From positions 124,001 through 188,000 of the forward strand of contig WLWZ01000001.1 of assembly GCA_012103315.1 (NCBI GenBank): a stretch of DNA of 64,000 bases, given 5' to 3'. How positions within the stretch are numbered: the stretch's first letter is position 1; every line of letters starts with the position of its first letter. The position numbers and the translations under genes are program-made. Below, piece after piece: positions 1 to 9,245 of the stretch. The stretch is from Alphaproteobacteria bacterium (GTDB lineage: Bacteria; Pseudomonadota; Alphaproteobacteria; MPNO01; UBA2964). The notes beneath the pieces were generated by a model. It was not told where the DNA came from and searched no databases. It saw only the letters and a program-made list of their open reading frames with translations.

Positions 1-1055
1 ATCGGCGTGAGAAATGCTGTCGGTGTGAAGCCGGTGCCATAGATAATGGCTTCAACCGCGAACTGTTCACCGTCCTTTGTACGGATGCCAGTTTCAGTAA
101 CCGCATCGATGGGTGTGTCGATTAAATCGACATTCGGTTTGAGAAGCGTTGGGTACCAGTCGTCGGACCGCAACCCGCGTTTGCAGCCGGGTGGGTAGTC
201 GGGAAGCACTTTTGTGAGCATGTCGGGGTTATCCACCAATCCTTGAATATATTTCTCAAAGGCCTTTGCACTTTTCTGGGTGAGTTCCTCGGAGCTTCTT
301 CGGCGGCTGTTTTTCTCAAACCGGGAGAATAGTTGAAACCTTTCTCGGCGATGCAATAGCTTTTGCCACGGCGTTGTATGGTGATCCTGCTGCGCGTTGG
401 CGCGATCACCCTTGGCAAAAATATGCTGCGGCGTGCGTTGAAAGACAAAGAGCTTCTCCGCACGTTTGGCGATTTCGGGGACGTATTGAATAGCACTCGC
501 ACCGCTGCCGATTGAGGCGACCGTCTTGTTGGTTAGATTGACGCTGTGGTCCCAGCGAGCGGAGTGAAATTGCGATCCTTGAAATAGCTCTTGTCCTGGG
601 ATGTCAGGGATGGATGGGTTGTTGAACAGCCCCACTGCCGAAATAAAGATATCTGTCTCAATATCTTCACCATCTGTTGTCGATACCGACCAAGTTGTCG
701 TGGTGTCGTCATAGGTGGCTTTGGTTACTTCTACACCCAGCTGGATATGAGGCGTTAGGCTGTACTTATCGATGCAGTGTTTTAAATACTCAAATATCTC
801 CTTTTGTGGAGCGTAGCGTAATGACCAGGGATAATCCTGTTCAAAGGAGAAGGAATAAAGGCGTGATGGGACATCGCAGGCAGCACCCGGATAGGTGTTT
901 TCGCGCCAGACACCGCCTATCTCGGTGGACCGTTCGAGGATCGTGAAATTGTTTAATCCGGCTTTTTTAAGGGATATGCCCAGCGCAACGGCGGCAAAAC
1001 CACAGCCGACGATGACGATCTCACGTTCTTTCTTGTTGTGGGTCGCCAATTTCAC
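1..1055 (-). CDS. Flavin-binding monooxygenase, Baeyer-Villiger type (3' end outside window)
   Basis: The reverse strand is open without interruption from a GTG at 1055 to the window edge, about 351 residues. An N-terminal FAD Rossmann motif (VGCGFAA, near residues 16-22) is followed by the BVMO fingerprint FxGxxxHxxxW, read as FQGSQFHSARW. A second nucleotide-binding loop (IGSGASAIQ) should hold NADPH. At the truncated end comes the GTGF motif of this family. Such enzymes insert one oxygen atom into ketones or oxidise N/S atoms using FAD and NADPH in the cytosol; the substrate cannot be read from sequence. GTG 1055 is the first plausible start; no ATG lies close upstream in frame and a TTG two codons later is the alternative. 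The gene is divergent from copA with only 36 bases between start codons. Confidence 0.85.
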   Translation of the reverse strand, partial: MKLATHNKKEREIVIVGCGFAAVALGISLKKAGLNNFTILERSTEIGGVWRENTYPGAACDVPSRLYSFSFEQDYPWSLRYAPQKEIFEYLKHCIDKYSLTPHIQLGVEVTKATYDDTTTTWSVSTTDGEDIETDIFISAVGLFNNPSIPDIPGQELFQGSQFHSARWDHSVNLTNKTVASIGSGASAIQYVPEIAKRAEKLFVFQRTPQHIFAKGDRANAQQDHHTTPWQKLLHRRERFQLFSRFEKNSRRRSSEELTQKSAKAFEKYIQGLVDNPDMLTKVLPDYPPGCKRGLRSDDWYPTLLKPNVDLIDTPIDAVTETGIRTKDGEQFAVEAIIYGTGFTPTAFLTP

Positions 1056-1091
1056 TGCCGTTTTGGTCGGAACAATCGTTATGATAGCGCC

Positions 1092-3338
1092 ATGACAGTA
1101 CAAACTGTGTTCCGTGTCGAGGGGATGAGCTGCGCCGGTTGCGTATCGCGGGTTGAATCCGTTATCGCAGATGTCCCCGGCGTTGAAGAAGCGACGGTTA
1201 ATCTTGCCACGGGCCGCGCCGCGATAACGTTTCTCGAAGACCGATCTTCCGAGGCTGATTTCCGTCAGGCGATTACTGGTGCGGGCTACGGCGTCAGCGA
1301 CATCGAAGATGCTGCTGCGAGTCAAGCGCAGGAAGTCGCCGGATTACGCCGCGATGTCCTAATTGCGGCTTTGTTGACGCTGCCGCTGTTGGCTATCGCC
1401 AAGCTGCCTTTGTTGCCACCCGCCGCAGACGCCATGCAGGGCTTGTTTTCCAAACAGGTCTGGGGTGTTTTTGAATTAATTCTGGTAACGCCGGTCGTAT
1501 TCTATGCCGGTTGGCGCTTTATTCGTTCCGGCTGGGTTGAGTTGCGTCATCTAAACCCCGGGATGAACAGCCTCGTCATGCTTGGCGCAGGTGCCGCTTA
1601 TTTTTATTCGGCGATTGTTCTGTTTCGGCCAAGTGCGTTTCCGCAAGGGACGGCACAGTCTTATTTCGTTGCCGCCGGAGTCATCGTCACACTGATTTTA
1701 GTGGGTCGGTATCTTGAAGCTCTCGCGCGGGGTCGAACGTCGCAGGCGATAAGCGCTCTGATGAAGTTGGAGCCGCCCATGGCGCGAGTTGTGCATGACG
1801 ACGGCGAAATTGAAATAGCGATTGAAGAGCTTTGCGTCGATGACGTCCTCGCCGTGCGACCCGGTGAACGACTTGCAGCGGACGGAATCGTTCTCGACGG
1901 CATAAGTCAGATCGATGAAGCAATGATCACGGGTGAAGCGATGCCCGTTGAGAAGTCGGCCGGTGCCGAGGTTGTCGCCGGAACAATTAACAAGGCGGGG
2001 GCGTTTACCTACCGAGCAACCGGTGTTGGTGACAATACGACTTTGCGTCAAATCGTTCAGTTAGTGGAGCAGGCCCAAAATGACAAACCGGCCATACAGC
2101 GACTAGCCGATAAAATAGCGTCGATCTTTGTGCCCGTCGTCATGGCGGTGGCCGTTATTACTTTTATCGTCTGGATGGTTTTCGGTGCTCAACCAGCGCT
2201 CAGCTTTGCTTTCGTTACGGCGGTTTCGGTGCTGTTGATCGCTTGTCCTTGTGCCATGGGACTAGCAACGCCGACGGCCATCATGGTTGGTACGGGAAAG
2301 GGCGCCGAAAACGGTATCCTTATCCGCACAGGTAGCGCGCTGGAAAGCCTCGCACATATCGACACGATATTGTTCGATAAGACCGGCACGCTGACGCAGG
2401 GCACGCCTGAACTCACCGATCTTCTTGATCCCGTGACCGGAGATAACCTCGTCAACGGGGGCGAAATTCTGGCTCTCATCGCAGCGGCAGAAGCCCAAAG
2501 CGAGCATCCACTCTCAAGAGCAATTGTAGACGCTGCTAGTCAATCCAATCTCACCCTCGCCACGGCTACAGAATTCACCGCCCATCCAGGATTTGGCATT
2601 GAGGCTATCATTGATGGAAAGCGTATTCTTGTCGGTGCATCTCGTCTGATGGTGCAGGAGGAAATTGATATCGGTTCAGGACAGACGGTGGCAGATGGGC
2701 TGGCCGCGAAAGGCAAAATCGCGATCATGGCTGCTATCGATAGGCAGCTCGTCGCCGTGCTGGGTATTGCCGATACGGTAAAAGCCGAGTCTCCTCAGAT
2801 GGTTGAGCAGCTAAAAAGTCTGGGGCTGCAGGTTGGTATGGTCACTGGTGATGGCGAGCTGACGGCAAATGTTATCGCTGCGGAACTCGGCATTGATCAA
2901 GTCGCCGCAGAAATGTTGCCGGGCGATAAGGCTGATGAGATTTCCCGGCTCCAGAATGAAGGCAGGAAGGTCGCCTTTGTTGGTGATGGCATTAATGATG
3001 CGCCTGCACTGGCGACAGCGGATGTTGGCATTGCCATTGGTACCGGGACTGACATCGCGGTGGAGGCAGGCGACGTGGTGTTGATGTCGGGAGATGTTCG
3101 CGGTGTTGTAAACGCCATTGCCTTGGCGAGAGGCACCCTTCGTACCATTCGCTACAACTTCCTGTGGGCCTATGGCTATAATATCGCCTTAATCCCCGTT
3201 GCCGCCGGTGTGTTCTTTCCGCTTTTCGGCTGGTTGCTCAATCCGATGCTTGCCGCAGCGGCAATGAGTATTTCGAGTGTCCTTGTGGTGACCAATTCAC
3301 TGCGACTTCGGAAGTTGGCTCTCCCCTTCACGCATTAA
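1092..3338 (+). CDS. copA: Cu+-exporting P1B-type ATPase
   Basis: The 748-residue protein pumps monovalent copper out of the cytosol across the inner membrane. Visible in order: an N-terminal heavy-metal domain with CAGC (C14, C17), transmembrane segments, the actuator TGE loop, the CPC metal site in the sixth helix (about 385-387), the phosphorylated Asp in DKTGTLT (about D429), the SEHP nucleotide-binding motif, GDGINDAP (about 631-638), and the last two helices with YN and MSISS. The CPC, NY and MxxSS set is the Cu+ (P1B-1) signature. ATG 1092 is chosen because the metal-binding domain begins right after it; an in-frame ATG 54 bases upstream adds only unrelated residues and overlaps the divergent gene. 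No CueR/CsoR regulator gene or clear copper operator is visible. Confidence 0.95.
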   Translation: MTVQTVFRVEGMSCAGCVSRVESVIADVPGVEEATVNLATGRAAITFLEDRSSEADFRQAITGAGYGVSDIEDAAASQAQEVAGLRRDVLIAALLTLPLLAIAKLPLLPPAADAMQGLFSKQVWGVFELILVTPVVFYAGWRFIRSGWVELRHLNPGMNSLVMLGAGAAYFYSAIVLFRPSAFPQGTAQSYFVAAGVIVTLILVGRYLEALARGRTSQAISALMKLEPPMARVVHDDGEIEIAIEELCVDDVLAVRPGERLAADGIVLDGISQIDEAMITGEAMPVEKSAGAEVVAGTINKAGAFTYRATGVGDNTTLRQIVQLVEQAQNDKPAIQRLADKIASIFVPVVMAVAVITFIVWMVFGAQPALSFAFVTAVSVLLIACPCAMGLATPTAIMVGTGKGAENGILIRTGSALESLAHIDTILFDKTGTLTQGTPELTDLLDPVTGDNLVNGGEILALIAAAEAQSEHPLSRAIVDAASQSNLTLATATEFTAHPGFGIEAIIDGKRILVGASRLMVQEEIDIGSGQTVADGLAAKGKIAIMAAIDRQLVAVLGIADTVKAESPQMVEQLKSLGLQVGMVTGDGELTANVIAAELGIDQVAAEMLPGDKADEISRLQNEGRKVAFVGDGINDAPALATADVGIAIGTGTDIAVEAGDVVLMSGDVRGVVNAIALARGTLRTIRYNFLWAYGYNIALIPVAAGVFFPLFGWLLNPMLAAAAMSISSVLVVTNSLRLRKLALPFTH

Positions 3339-3439
3339 TCTAACGATCTGATCTGACCACAGGAGGATGTGACACGTCTCGTCGGGCGCATTATGATCGC
3401 GACCTCTTAATTGAAGCGTCATAAAAACAGGTTCGTCAA

Positions 3440-5053
3440 ATGCCCTACACGGATGTCCGTGACTACATCGAAGAACTCAAACGCCGTAATCTCCTGCATG
3501 TTGTTGAGGACGAGATCAGCAAAGATACCGAGCTGGTACCATTGGTTCGTCTGCAATTCCGGGGGTTACCGGAACCTGAACGGAAGGCCTTTTGGTTTAA
3601 GAATGTGACGGATGCGCGTGGCGTTGACTATGACGCCTCAGTTCTTCTCGGATCTCTCGGCAGTTCGCGGGTTATCTATGGCGCGGCACTTGGTGTGGGA
3701 CCTGACGAAATAGCCCAGAAATGGGCCAGTACGCACGGTAATCATTTACCACCCAACACTGTCAGTGCAGAGAATGCGCCGGTCAAACAGGTCAAGCTGA
3801 AAGCACCCAATATGGGCAAGGGCGTTGATACCTTCCCGCATTTGGTGTCGACACCAGGGTTTGATCCGGCACCGTTTGTTACGGCCGGTGTTTGGGTGAC
3901 GCGTGATCCCGAAACCGGTGCCTACAACATGGGTATCTATCGCGGCATGATCAAAGCGCCGGACCGGATTGGTTGCGCGACTGATGTGTCGACTCAGCAT
4001 CTCGCCATTCAGTGGGAAAAAGCCCGTCGGATGGGCAAGCATTTGGAAGTGGCTCTGTTTATCGGAGGTCCACCCTCATTGTTAATGGCGGCAGCGGCCA
4101 AGGTGCCTTATGGCGTTGATGAGTTTGGTGTCGCCGGAGCGTTAAACGGCGCGCCAATTGATGTGGTGCAGGCCGAGACGTTTGATTGTGTCGTACCCGC
4201 CAATGCTGAGATCGTCATGGAAGGGATTATTCGCACGGATATTCTCGAGCCTGAAGCACCGTTTGGCGAGGCGAGTGGCTATCTCGGTCCTCGCAAAATG
4301 GAAAAGGTCTTTGAGGTTACGGCAATTACCCACCGCGAGCAGCCGATCTACCAAGGCATCGTCAGCGAGTATCCGCCAAGCGAAAGCACGGTGATGCGCA
4401 AGGCAGCTTTCGATGGCATCTACACCAATCATTTGAAGAATGCCTGCAACATACCGTCAGTGACCAAGGTAGCCTGCCATGAGATGGCGAGCTGTAACAT
4501 GTTGTTTGTCATCCAGCTTGATCGGCCAGAACTAGGTCAGCCGTGGCAGGCGCTACGTGCGGCTGCTGCTTTCGATGCATCTCTGGGTAAGATGTTTGTT
4601 GCGGTTGATGCCGATGTGGACCCCGACTCGATGGACGCCGTATTATGGGCGCTGTCCTACAGCATGCAGCCGCACCGCGATGTGGAGATTGTTCGCGGTA
4701 AAGTGCCACGGCTCGATCCCTCAGTGTCGCCATCAGATGACCCAAGGCAATTCGCTTATCCGGACGGCCAAGGTACATCGACGATGTTGATCAATGCCTG
4801 CCGTGAACATCCTTACCTGCCGGTATCGTTGCCACGCGAGGACTTTATGGATGCGGCGAAAGAACGCTGGGCCTCGTTAGGACTACCGGCGCTCGATTTA
4901 CAAGAGCCGTGGTTTGGCTATCCGTTGACTCAATGGACTGACGAAAATCAGGAAGAAGCTGAATTTGCGGTTACCGGTCAGTATTTCAAGACAGGGGAAA
5001 AGCTGGTTGGTCGCCGAACAACCCCAGACGGAAAACCAATCACCGAAGAGTAA
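3440..5053 (+). CDS. UbiD-family prenyl-FMN decarboxylase
   Basis: The 537-residue protein belongs to the UbiD/Fdc family, which reversibly (de)carboxylates aromatic or unsaturated acids with prenylated FMN. The catalytic EAPFGE motif is intact (E272 and E277), followed by the family's SGYLG and PPSE segments. UbiQ/UbiX prenyl-transferase, needed to make the cofactor, is not encoded in this window. The 3' neighbour is a crotonase-fold protein 17 bases downstream, probably the same operon, and flavin reductase, MFS and amidohydrolase genes follow, so a role in aromatic or unsaturated acid catabolism is more likely than ubiquinone synthesis. The Shine-Dalgarno before ATG 3440 is weak. The substrate is unknown. 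Confidence 0.88.
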   Translation: MPYTDVRDYIEELKRRNLLHVVEDEISKDTELVPLVRLQFRGLPEPERKAFWFKNVTDARGVDYDASVLLGSLGSSRVIYGAALGVGPDEIAQKWASTHGNHLPPNTVSAENAPVKQVKLKAPNMGKGVDTFPHLVSTPGFDPAPFVTAGVWVTRDPETGAYNMGIYRGMIKAPDRIGCATDVSTQHLAIQWEKARRMGKHLEVALFIGGPPSLLMAAAAKVPYGVDEFGVAGALNGAPIDVVQAETFDCVVPANAEIVMEGIIRTDILEPEAPFGEASGYLGPRKMEKVFEVTAITHREQPIYQGIVSEYPPSESTVMRKAAFDGIYTNHLKNACNIPSVTKVACHEMASCNMLFVIQLDRPELGQPWQALRAAAAFDASLGKMFVAVDADVDPDSMDAVLWALSYSMQPHRDVEIVRGKVPRLDPSVSPSDDPRQFAYPDGQGTSTMLINACREHPYLPVSLPREDFMDAAKERWASLGLPALDLQEPWFGYPLTQWTDENQEEAEFAVTGQYFKTGEKLVGRRTTPDGKPITEE

Positions 5054-5070
5054 AACGCAGGGAGGCCCGG

Positions 5071-5907
5071 ATGGCAGATAACTGGATTGTTGAGAAGGAA
5101 TGGCCAGAGCTCATTCTGGAACGGCTTGAAAATGCCGGTGTCGCTCGAATTACGTTAAACCGGCCTGAAAAACGCAATGCTCTGAATGAACCTCTGGTCG
5201 AGGCGTTCTTCGAATCTCTGGAAATCATTCGCGCAGACCGTGACATCAAGGCGGTGATTACGCGGGGCGCTGGCAAGGTATATAGCGCCGGGCTTGATTT
5301 GCATTTTCTGCGCGGGATCAGTAACGCTGGATTGCTGGATTGGGACCGTCCAACCCCAACTGTTCAACTCGCCGAAGCTCTACGGGGTTTTCCTCGTATT
5401 ATGATCGCGCAGGTACATGGCTATTGCCTCGGCGGTGCACTGGGGATCATGAATTGCCATGATCTGGTGTTCGCGGCGGATGATGCCCAGTTTGGTATGC
5501 CTGAAATCCTGCGGGGCAGCTTCGGACAGCTTGTGACCAGCACGTTGATGCACGGCTCAATCCCGATGAAGAAAGTCACCTTGATGCAGCTCGTGGGGAA
5601 GAATATTTCCGGTGAGGAAGCAGATCGCTGGGGTGTTATCTCACAATCGATGCCGCTGGCGGAACTGGAAGATACCGTCACCGAAATTGCACGCGACATT
5701 GGTGATCGCCACCTGGCACCGTTGGAGCATTCCAAGATTACCGTTCAGATGGGACGTGATCTCTCGATGTCACAATCGATCCAGCTCGATCAGCTCGTCG
5801 GGCAGAGGTTACGCCGCGCGATGGACCCACTCGGTAATGTCGAATCTTACCTCGAATCCCAAAAGGGCGGACCAAACCTCAAATATAAACGTCCCGACGT
5901 CGAATAA
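5071..5907 (+). CDS. Enoyl-CoA hydratase/isomerase (crotonase) family protein
   Basis: The 278-residue protein has the crotonase fold: ITLNRPEKRNAL near residue 27, the SAGLDL oxyanion-hole loop near 72, the second oxyanion segment GYCLGGALG (117-125) and FGMPE (141-145). Classical hydratases use two Glu; here the first position is G125, while the second (E145) is kept. The pattern recalls crotonases with lyase, hydrolase or decarboxylase activity such as feruloyl-CoA hydratase-lyase, so plain enoyl-CoA hydration is uncertain. A good GGGAGG lies just upstream of the ATG. It probably forms an operon with the preceding UbiD gene and acts on a CoA thioester in the same pathway (inference). Confidence 0.85.
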   Translation: MADNWIVEKEWPELILERLENAGVARITLNRPEKRNALNEPLVEAFFESLEIIRADRDIKAVITRGAGKVYSAGLDLHFLRGISNAGLLDWDRPTPTVQLAEALRGFPRIMIAQVHGYCLGGALGIMNCHDLVFAADDAQFGMPEILRGSFGQLVTSTLMHGSIPMKKVTLMQLVGKNISGEEADRWGVISQSMPLAELEDTVTEIARDIGDRHLAPLEHSKITVQMGRDLSMSQSIQLDQLVGQRLRRAMDPLGNVESYLESQKGGPNLKYKRPDVE

Positions 5908-5910
5908 CGT

Positions 5911-6597
5911 TTAGTCCTCGTCTTTTTTACTGCCTGCTTCGCCCACTAACCCTACACGGCGGCGCTTCGCCATCTCACCCTCATCAAGTGGTGGCATGGT
6001 GAAGATCGACTCGACCGACGTGTAATCGTAATAGCCCATCCGCGCGAGGGGTCGAATCTTCAAGACGTCGACCTTGCCTTCTTCGGTGAGGAAGTCGTCA
6101 TTGATATGAATGCCCACCACCTTACCAATCACCAAACTGCTATTATGACCGGGATTGTCAGCGGGGAGGGTAAGCGTTGTGAACCAGCGGCACTCCATAT
6201 GAACAGGGGATTCCGCAACCCGTGGGGGTTTCACCATTTCTGATGGCGCTGGCGTTAATCCCGCCATCCCCATTTCGTCTACTTCCGGTCCGACGAAGTT
6301 TGACGAGATATTGACCTCTTCGCGCAAGTCATAGGTCGCCATGTTAAAGACGAATTCACCTGTCTGTTCGATGTTCCGAACGGTGTCTTTAAGGCGGTTC
6401 TTGTCGGGATGGGCACCCGCTGAAATCATCACATGGGGTGGATCAAAGTTGAGCATGGTCCATTGACTAAATGGCGCGAGATTTACGACACCTTCAGTAC
6501 TGAGAGTCGACAGCCAACCGATGGCTCGTGGTACGACGAGCGATTTAAAAGGATTGTACTCAAGCCCGTGATCATTTTTCTCGGTTTCGTAAAACAT
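5911..6597 (-). CDS. Flavin reductase-like FMN-binding split-barrel protein
   Basis: The 228-residue protein has the flavin reductase (DIM6/NTAB) split-barrel pattern. An N-terminal RAIGWLST stretch is followed by NLAPFS, then a PPHVMISAG strand near residue 54, EFVFNM and a short EVNISS segment typical of the FMN pocket. Members supply reduced flavin to a monooxygenase or act as FMN-dependent oxidoreductases. It converges with the crotonase gene (3-base gap) and is divergent from the MFS gene at 6690 with 92 bases between. A partner oxygenase is not obvious next door; the BVMO at the window start binds its own FAD and would not need it. Confidence 0.85.
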   Translation of the reverse strand: MFYETEKNDHGLEYNPFKSLVVPRAIGWLSTLSTEGVVNLAPFSQWTMLNFDPPHVMISAGAHPDKNRLKDTVRNIEQTGEFVFNMATYDLREEVNISSNFVGPEVDEMGMAGLTPAPSEMVKPPRVAESPVHMECRWFTTLTLPADNPGHNSSLVIGKVVGIHINDDFLTEEGKVDVLKIRPLARMGYYDYTSVESIFTMPPLDEGEMAKRRRVGLVGEAGSKKDED

Positions 6598-6689
6598 GGC
6601 GCTCTCCCGTCATCTCTTTTGTGTGCACTATCCCGAACCGATAATCGCAGGCATCATGGACAAAATGATGACGTAGAGTTCAGTTAACG

Positions 6690-8129
6690 ATGAGTGATAA
6701 AGAGACGATAGACCCTGAAGCCGAGATTCCAAAGGCGGCATGGGGTGATTTATTTCGCGAAGGGCGCGGAATCTATTCGTCCCTCATCATCATGGGCGTG
6801 TGTTTGCATGCCCTCCAAATTCTGGTGATTTCCATTGTGATGCCCACGGTCGTCGCTGATATCGGCGGTGCGGATTATTACACCTGGGCGGCCCTGCTTT
6901 ACACAATAGGATCAATCATTGGCGCTGCCTGTGTCGCTCCTGTTTGGGCATACCTAGGCGTTCGGCGGGGCTACGGCGCGAGTGGTTTTGCCTTCATGGT
7001 AGGGACAATCGGCTGCGCCATAGCGCCTGACATGTTGACCCTCAATATATCACGTGGGATCCAGGGCATCGCCAGCGGTTTGGTTGTCGGTGGCGGCATG
7101 GCGCTGATTAGCGGTTTGTTTGAAGAAGGTCTTCGCAAACGTTTGTTGGCAGCCTATCAAGGCGTCTGGATGGTCGCACAGCTGATGGGGCCTTTTATCG
7201 GAGGCATGTTCGCACAGTACGGTTGGTGGCGGGGTTCGTTCTGGAGCATGGTGCCAATTATCCTTGTCTTTTCGATCATCGCCATTCGTTATTTACCTGA
7301 TCAACTGCCCAACGATGATGCGGAGAAAAAGAAACACTTTCCGCTTTTGCGTCTTTTGATCCTCAGCGGAGGTATTTTCTGTGTTGCTTTGGCCGGTATC
7401 GTCGATACCAATCTGTGGCGCGGGCTACTTATCGGCAGCGCAATTTTGATCATCTGGATTGCGTTCCGGCTTGATGCGAAAGCGGAAAACCGAATTTATC
7501 CATCACAAGCGTTGTCGATCTTTTCGCCAGTCGGGACAGCTCTATGGATCATGCTGTTGGTTGGCTCCGTCCATACTACAGTGCCGTTGTTGTTGCCTCT
7601 TCTGTTGCAGGTCGTTCATGGCGTGGCCCCGATCTATGTTGGTTTAATCAGTCTGGTCATCTCGGGGGGCTGGACGCTCGGCACGTTTGCGGTTTCTGGC
7701 TGGTCTGGCCGCAAAGAAATCTTCGCGCTGTGGTCTGGCCCTATAATCATGCTTGCCAGTCTCGCGACCATTGCCACAACGGCGCAATTGCCGATGCTGG
7801 TGGTGCTAACGGTCGCAGCCTTCTTCATGGGATTTGGCGTTGGTATTCATAATGTGCATTTGCTGGCACGCACAATGGCGTCTGCGGCAAAGGGCGAGGA
7901 ACGGATTACGGCCTCGGCGATGCCATCAATCCGGTCGTTGGGCACGGCATTCGGCGCTGCGACAGCAGGATTGCTGACCAACTTTGCGGGCCTTGGGACG
8001 GCGACCAAGCCAGAAGAGGTCGGACCAGCCGTGACCTTCTCCTATACCTTTAGTCTGATCCCGCTAACAGCGGTAGTGTTGATGATGTTCTGGTTTTTGC
8101 GGATTAGCGCCCGAAAAACCGAGCGCTAA
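6690..8129 (+). CDS. MFS transporter, DHA2-like
   Basis: The 479-residue membrane protein has about 12-14 predicted hydrophobic helices. After a short acidic N-terminus the first helix begins near residue 30. A loop between helices 2 and 3 carries GVRRGYG in the position of the MFS motif A, and the next helices include RGIQGIASGLVVGGG, typical of drug:H+ antiporter family 2. Set among UbiD, crotonase and amidohydrolase genes it may move an aromatic acid or its product across the inner membrane rather than drugs (inference). It converges with the amidohydrolase gene, 9 bases apart. Confidence 0.87.
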   Translation: MSDKETIDPEAEIPKAAWGDLFREGRGIYSSLIIMGVCLHALQILVISIVMPTVVADIGGADYYTWAALLYTIGSIIGAACVAPVWAYLGVRRGYGASGFAFMVGTIGCAIAPDMLTLNISRGIQGIASGLVVGGGMALISGLFEEGLRKRLLAAYQGVWMVAQLMGPFIGGMFAQYGWWRGSFWSMVPIILVFSIIAIRYLPDQLPNDDAEKKKHFPLLRLLILSGGIFCVALAGIVDTNLWRGLLIGSAILIIWIAFRLDAKAENRIYPSQALSIFSPVGTALWIMLLVGSVHTTVPLLLPLLLQVVHGVAPIYVGLISLVISGGWTLGTFAVSGWSGRKEIFALWSGPIIMLASLATIATTAQLPMLVVLTVAAFFMGFGVGIHNVHLLARTMASAAKGEERITASAMPSIRSLGTAFGAATAGLLTNFAGLGTATKPEEVGPAVTFSYTFSLIPLTAVVLMMFWFLRISARKTER

Positions 8130-8138
8130 TCATTGTCA

Positions 8139-9116
8139 CTAACAGTCCATTTTAAGGAGCTTTTTGGCGTTACCGTTGAGGATCTTTTGTTTGTCTTCGG
8201 GGCTTACCGCCAGCGTTTCAAGCCAGTCTGTTCCTGGCTGGTTTTCGACGTACGGCCAATCGACCGAATAGATAATGCGATCTGCCCCCATCTCCATCAT
8301 CGAGCACAGCAAGGCGGAATCAGAGAAGTTGCCACTGGTGGTAATGTGGAAATGCTTGGTGAAAATATCTTTGAAACCTGTCATCTCACCTTGATTCTCG
8401 ATTACGGGCCCAAAGGAATGGTTGATCCGCCACATCAGGAAGGGCAAGCCTTCACCCATATGGCCGAGGATGATTTTCAAATTGGGATGTTTATCAAACA
8501 CGCCACTGAGAACCATCCGCAGGCCAGCTGTCGCGGTCTCAACAGTGAAACCCCACCCCGCTGATAGGATCGAGCGGTACTTTTCCATATAATCTTTGTA
8601 ATAGGCATCGATCACCGCTGGGTGTGGGCGCCCTGGATGGATATAGATCGGGATGTCCAATGCCTCGGCGCGTTCAAAAATCGGCCAGAAACGCGGCATA
8701 TCGATAAATTCGCCTTCGGTCAGTCCATGAACAATGGCACCATGAAACCCGAGTTCTTTGTGACAGCGTTCCAGCTCATCAGCGGCCAGTTCCGGCGCAC
8801 GCGTTGGCAGGGTCGCGAAGCCGCCAAAACGATCCGGTTTGGTTTGAATAAAGTCGTATAGTCGGTTGTTGACGCCCGCTGCGCGTACTTCTGCCTCATC
8901 TGGATCGAAGGCCTGAGCGCCCGGTGGACAATGCGACAGCACTTGAATATCGATACCCGCTTCATCCATTTCCTTGAGGCGAAGTTCGCCGAGATCGAGA
9001 AGTTTCTTTTTCGTCGCCTCACCACCGCCGGCCATTTTATTGACTTTGGCATCGACATCGGCATCGAGATAATGTTCTTCAATTGCGATGACTTGTGATC
9101 CGTCTTTGGTCGTCAT
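8139..9116 (-). CDS. Amidohydrolase family protein, gamma-resorcylate decarboxylase-like
   Basis: The 325-residue protein is a TIM-barrel metal-dependent enzyme of the amidohydrolase_2 (ACMSD/gamma-resorcylate decarboxylase) group. Metal ligands can be read as the N-terminal EEH (E13, H15), IYIHPG, LGHMGEGLP and the late Asp in SVDWPY. The EEH opening and GHMGEGLPF resemble 2,6-dihydroxybenzoate decarboxylases closely, so non-oxidative decarboxylation of a hydroxybenzoate is likelier than hydrolysis. A GGGAGA Shine-Dalgarno precedes the ATG. It probably shares a degradation pathway with the UbiD gene 4 kb upstream; the exact substrate cannot be read. Confidence 0.87.
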   Translation of the reverse strand: MTTKDGSQVIAIEEHYLDADVDAKVNKMAGGGEATKKKLLDLGELRLKEMDEAGIDIQVLSHCPPGAQAFDPDEAEVRAAGVNNRLYDFIQTKPDRFGGFATLPTRAPELAADELERCHKELGFHGAIVHGLTEGEFIDMPRFWPIFERAEALDIPIYIHPGRPHPAVIDAYYKDYMEKYRSILSAGWGFTVETATAGLRMVLSGVFDKHPNLKIILGHMGEGLPFLMWRINHSFGPVIENQGEMTGFKDIFTKHFHITTSGNFSDSALLCSMMEMGADRIIYSVDWPYVENQPGTDWLETLAVSPEDKQKILNGNAKKLLKMDC

Positions 9117-9245
9117 GGTGTGATCTCCCTGATTTCTATTTTCATTGAGACAGGTGTTTGTTCACCCGTGTTGCGGTATTATGGATGATGCGATCATACG
9201 CTTAGTTGAGCGTTTGGGAATGGTCGCTACAAAGGGAGCATTGTT

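Noticed and set aside
122-502. A 126-codon minus-strand frame near the window start
   Set aside because: It is a shifted frame of the monooxygenase gene, which is open without break from 1055 to the window edge.
3361-3368. A perfect AGGAGG directly followed by ATG TGA upstream of the UbiD gene
   Set aside because: The ATG abuts the Shine-Dalgarno with no spacer and is followed by a stop; no peptide can be supported.
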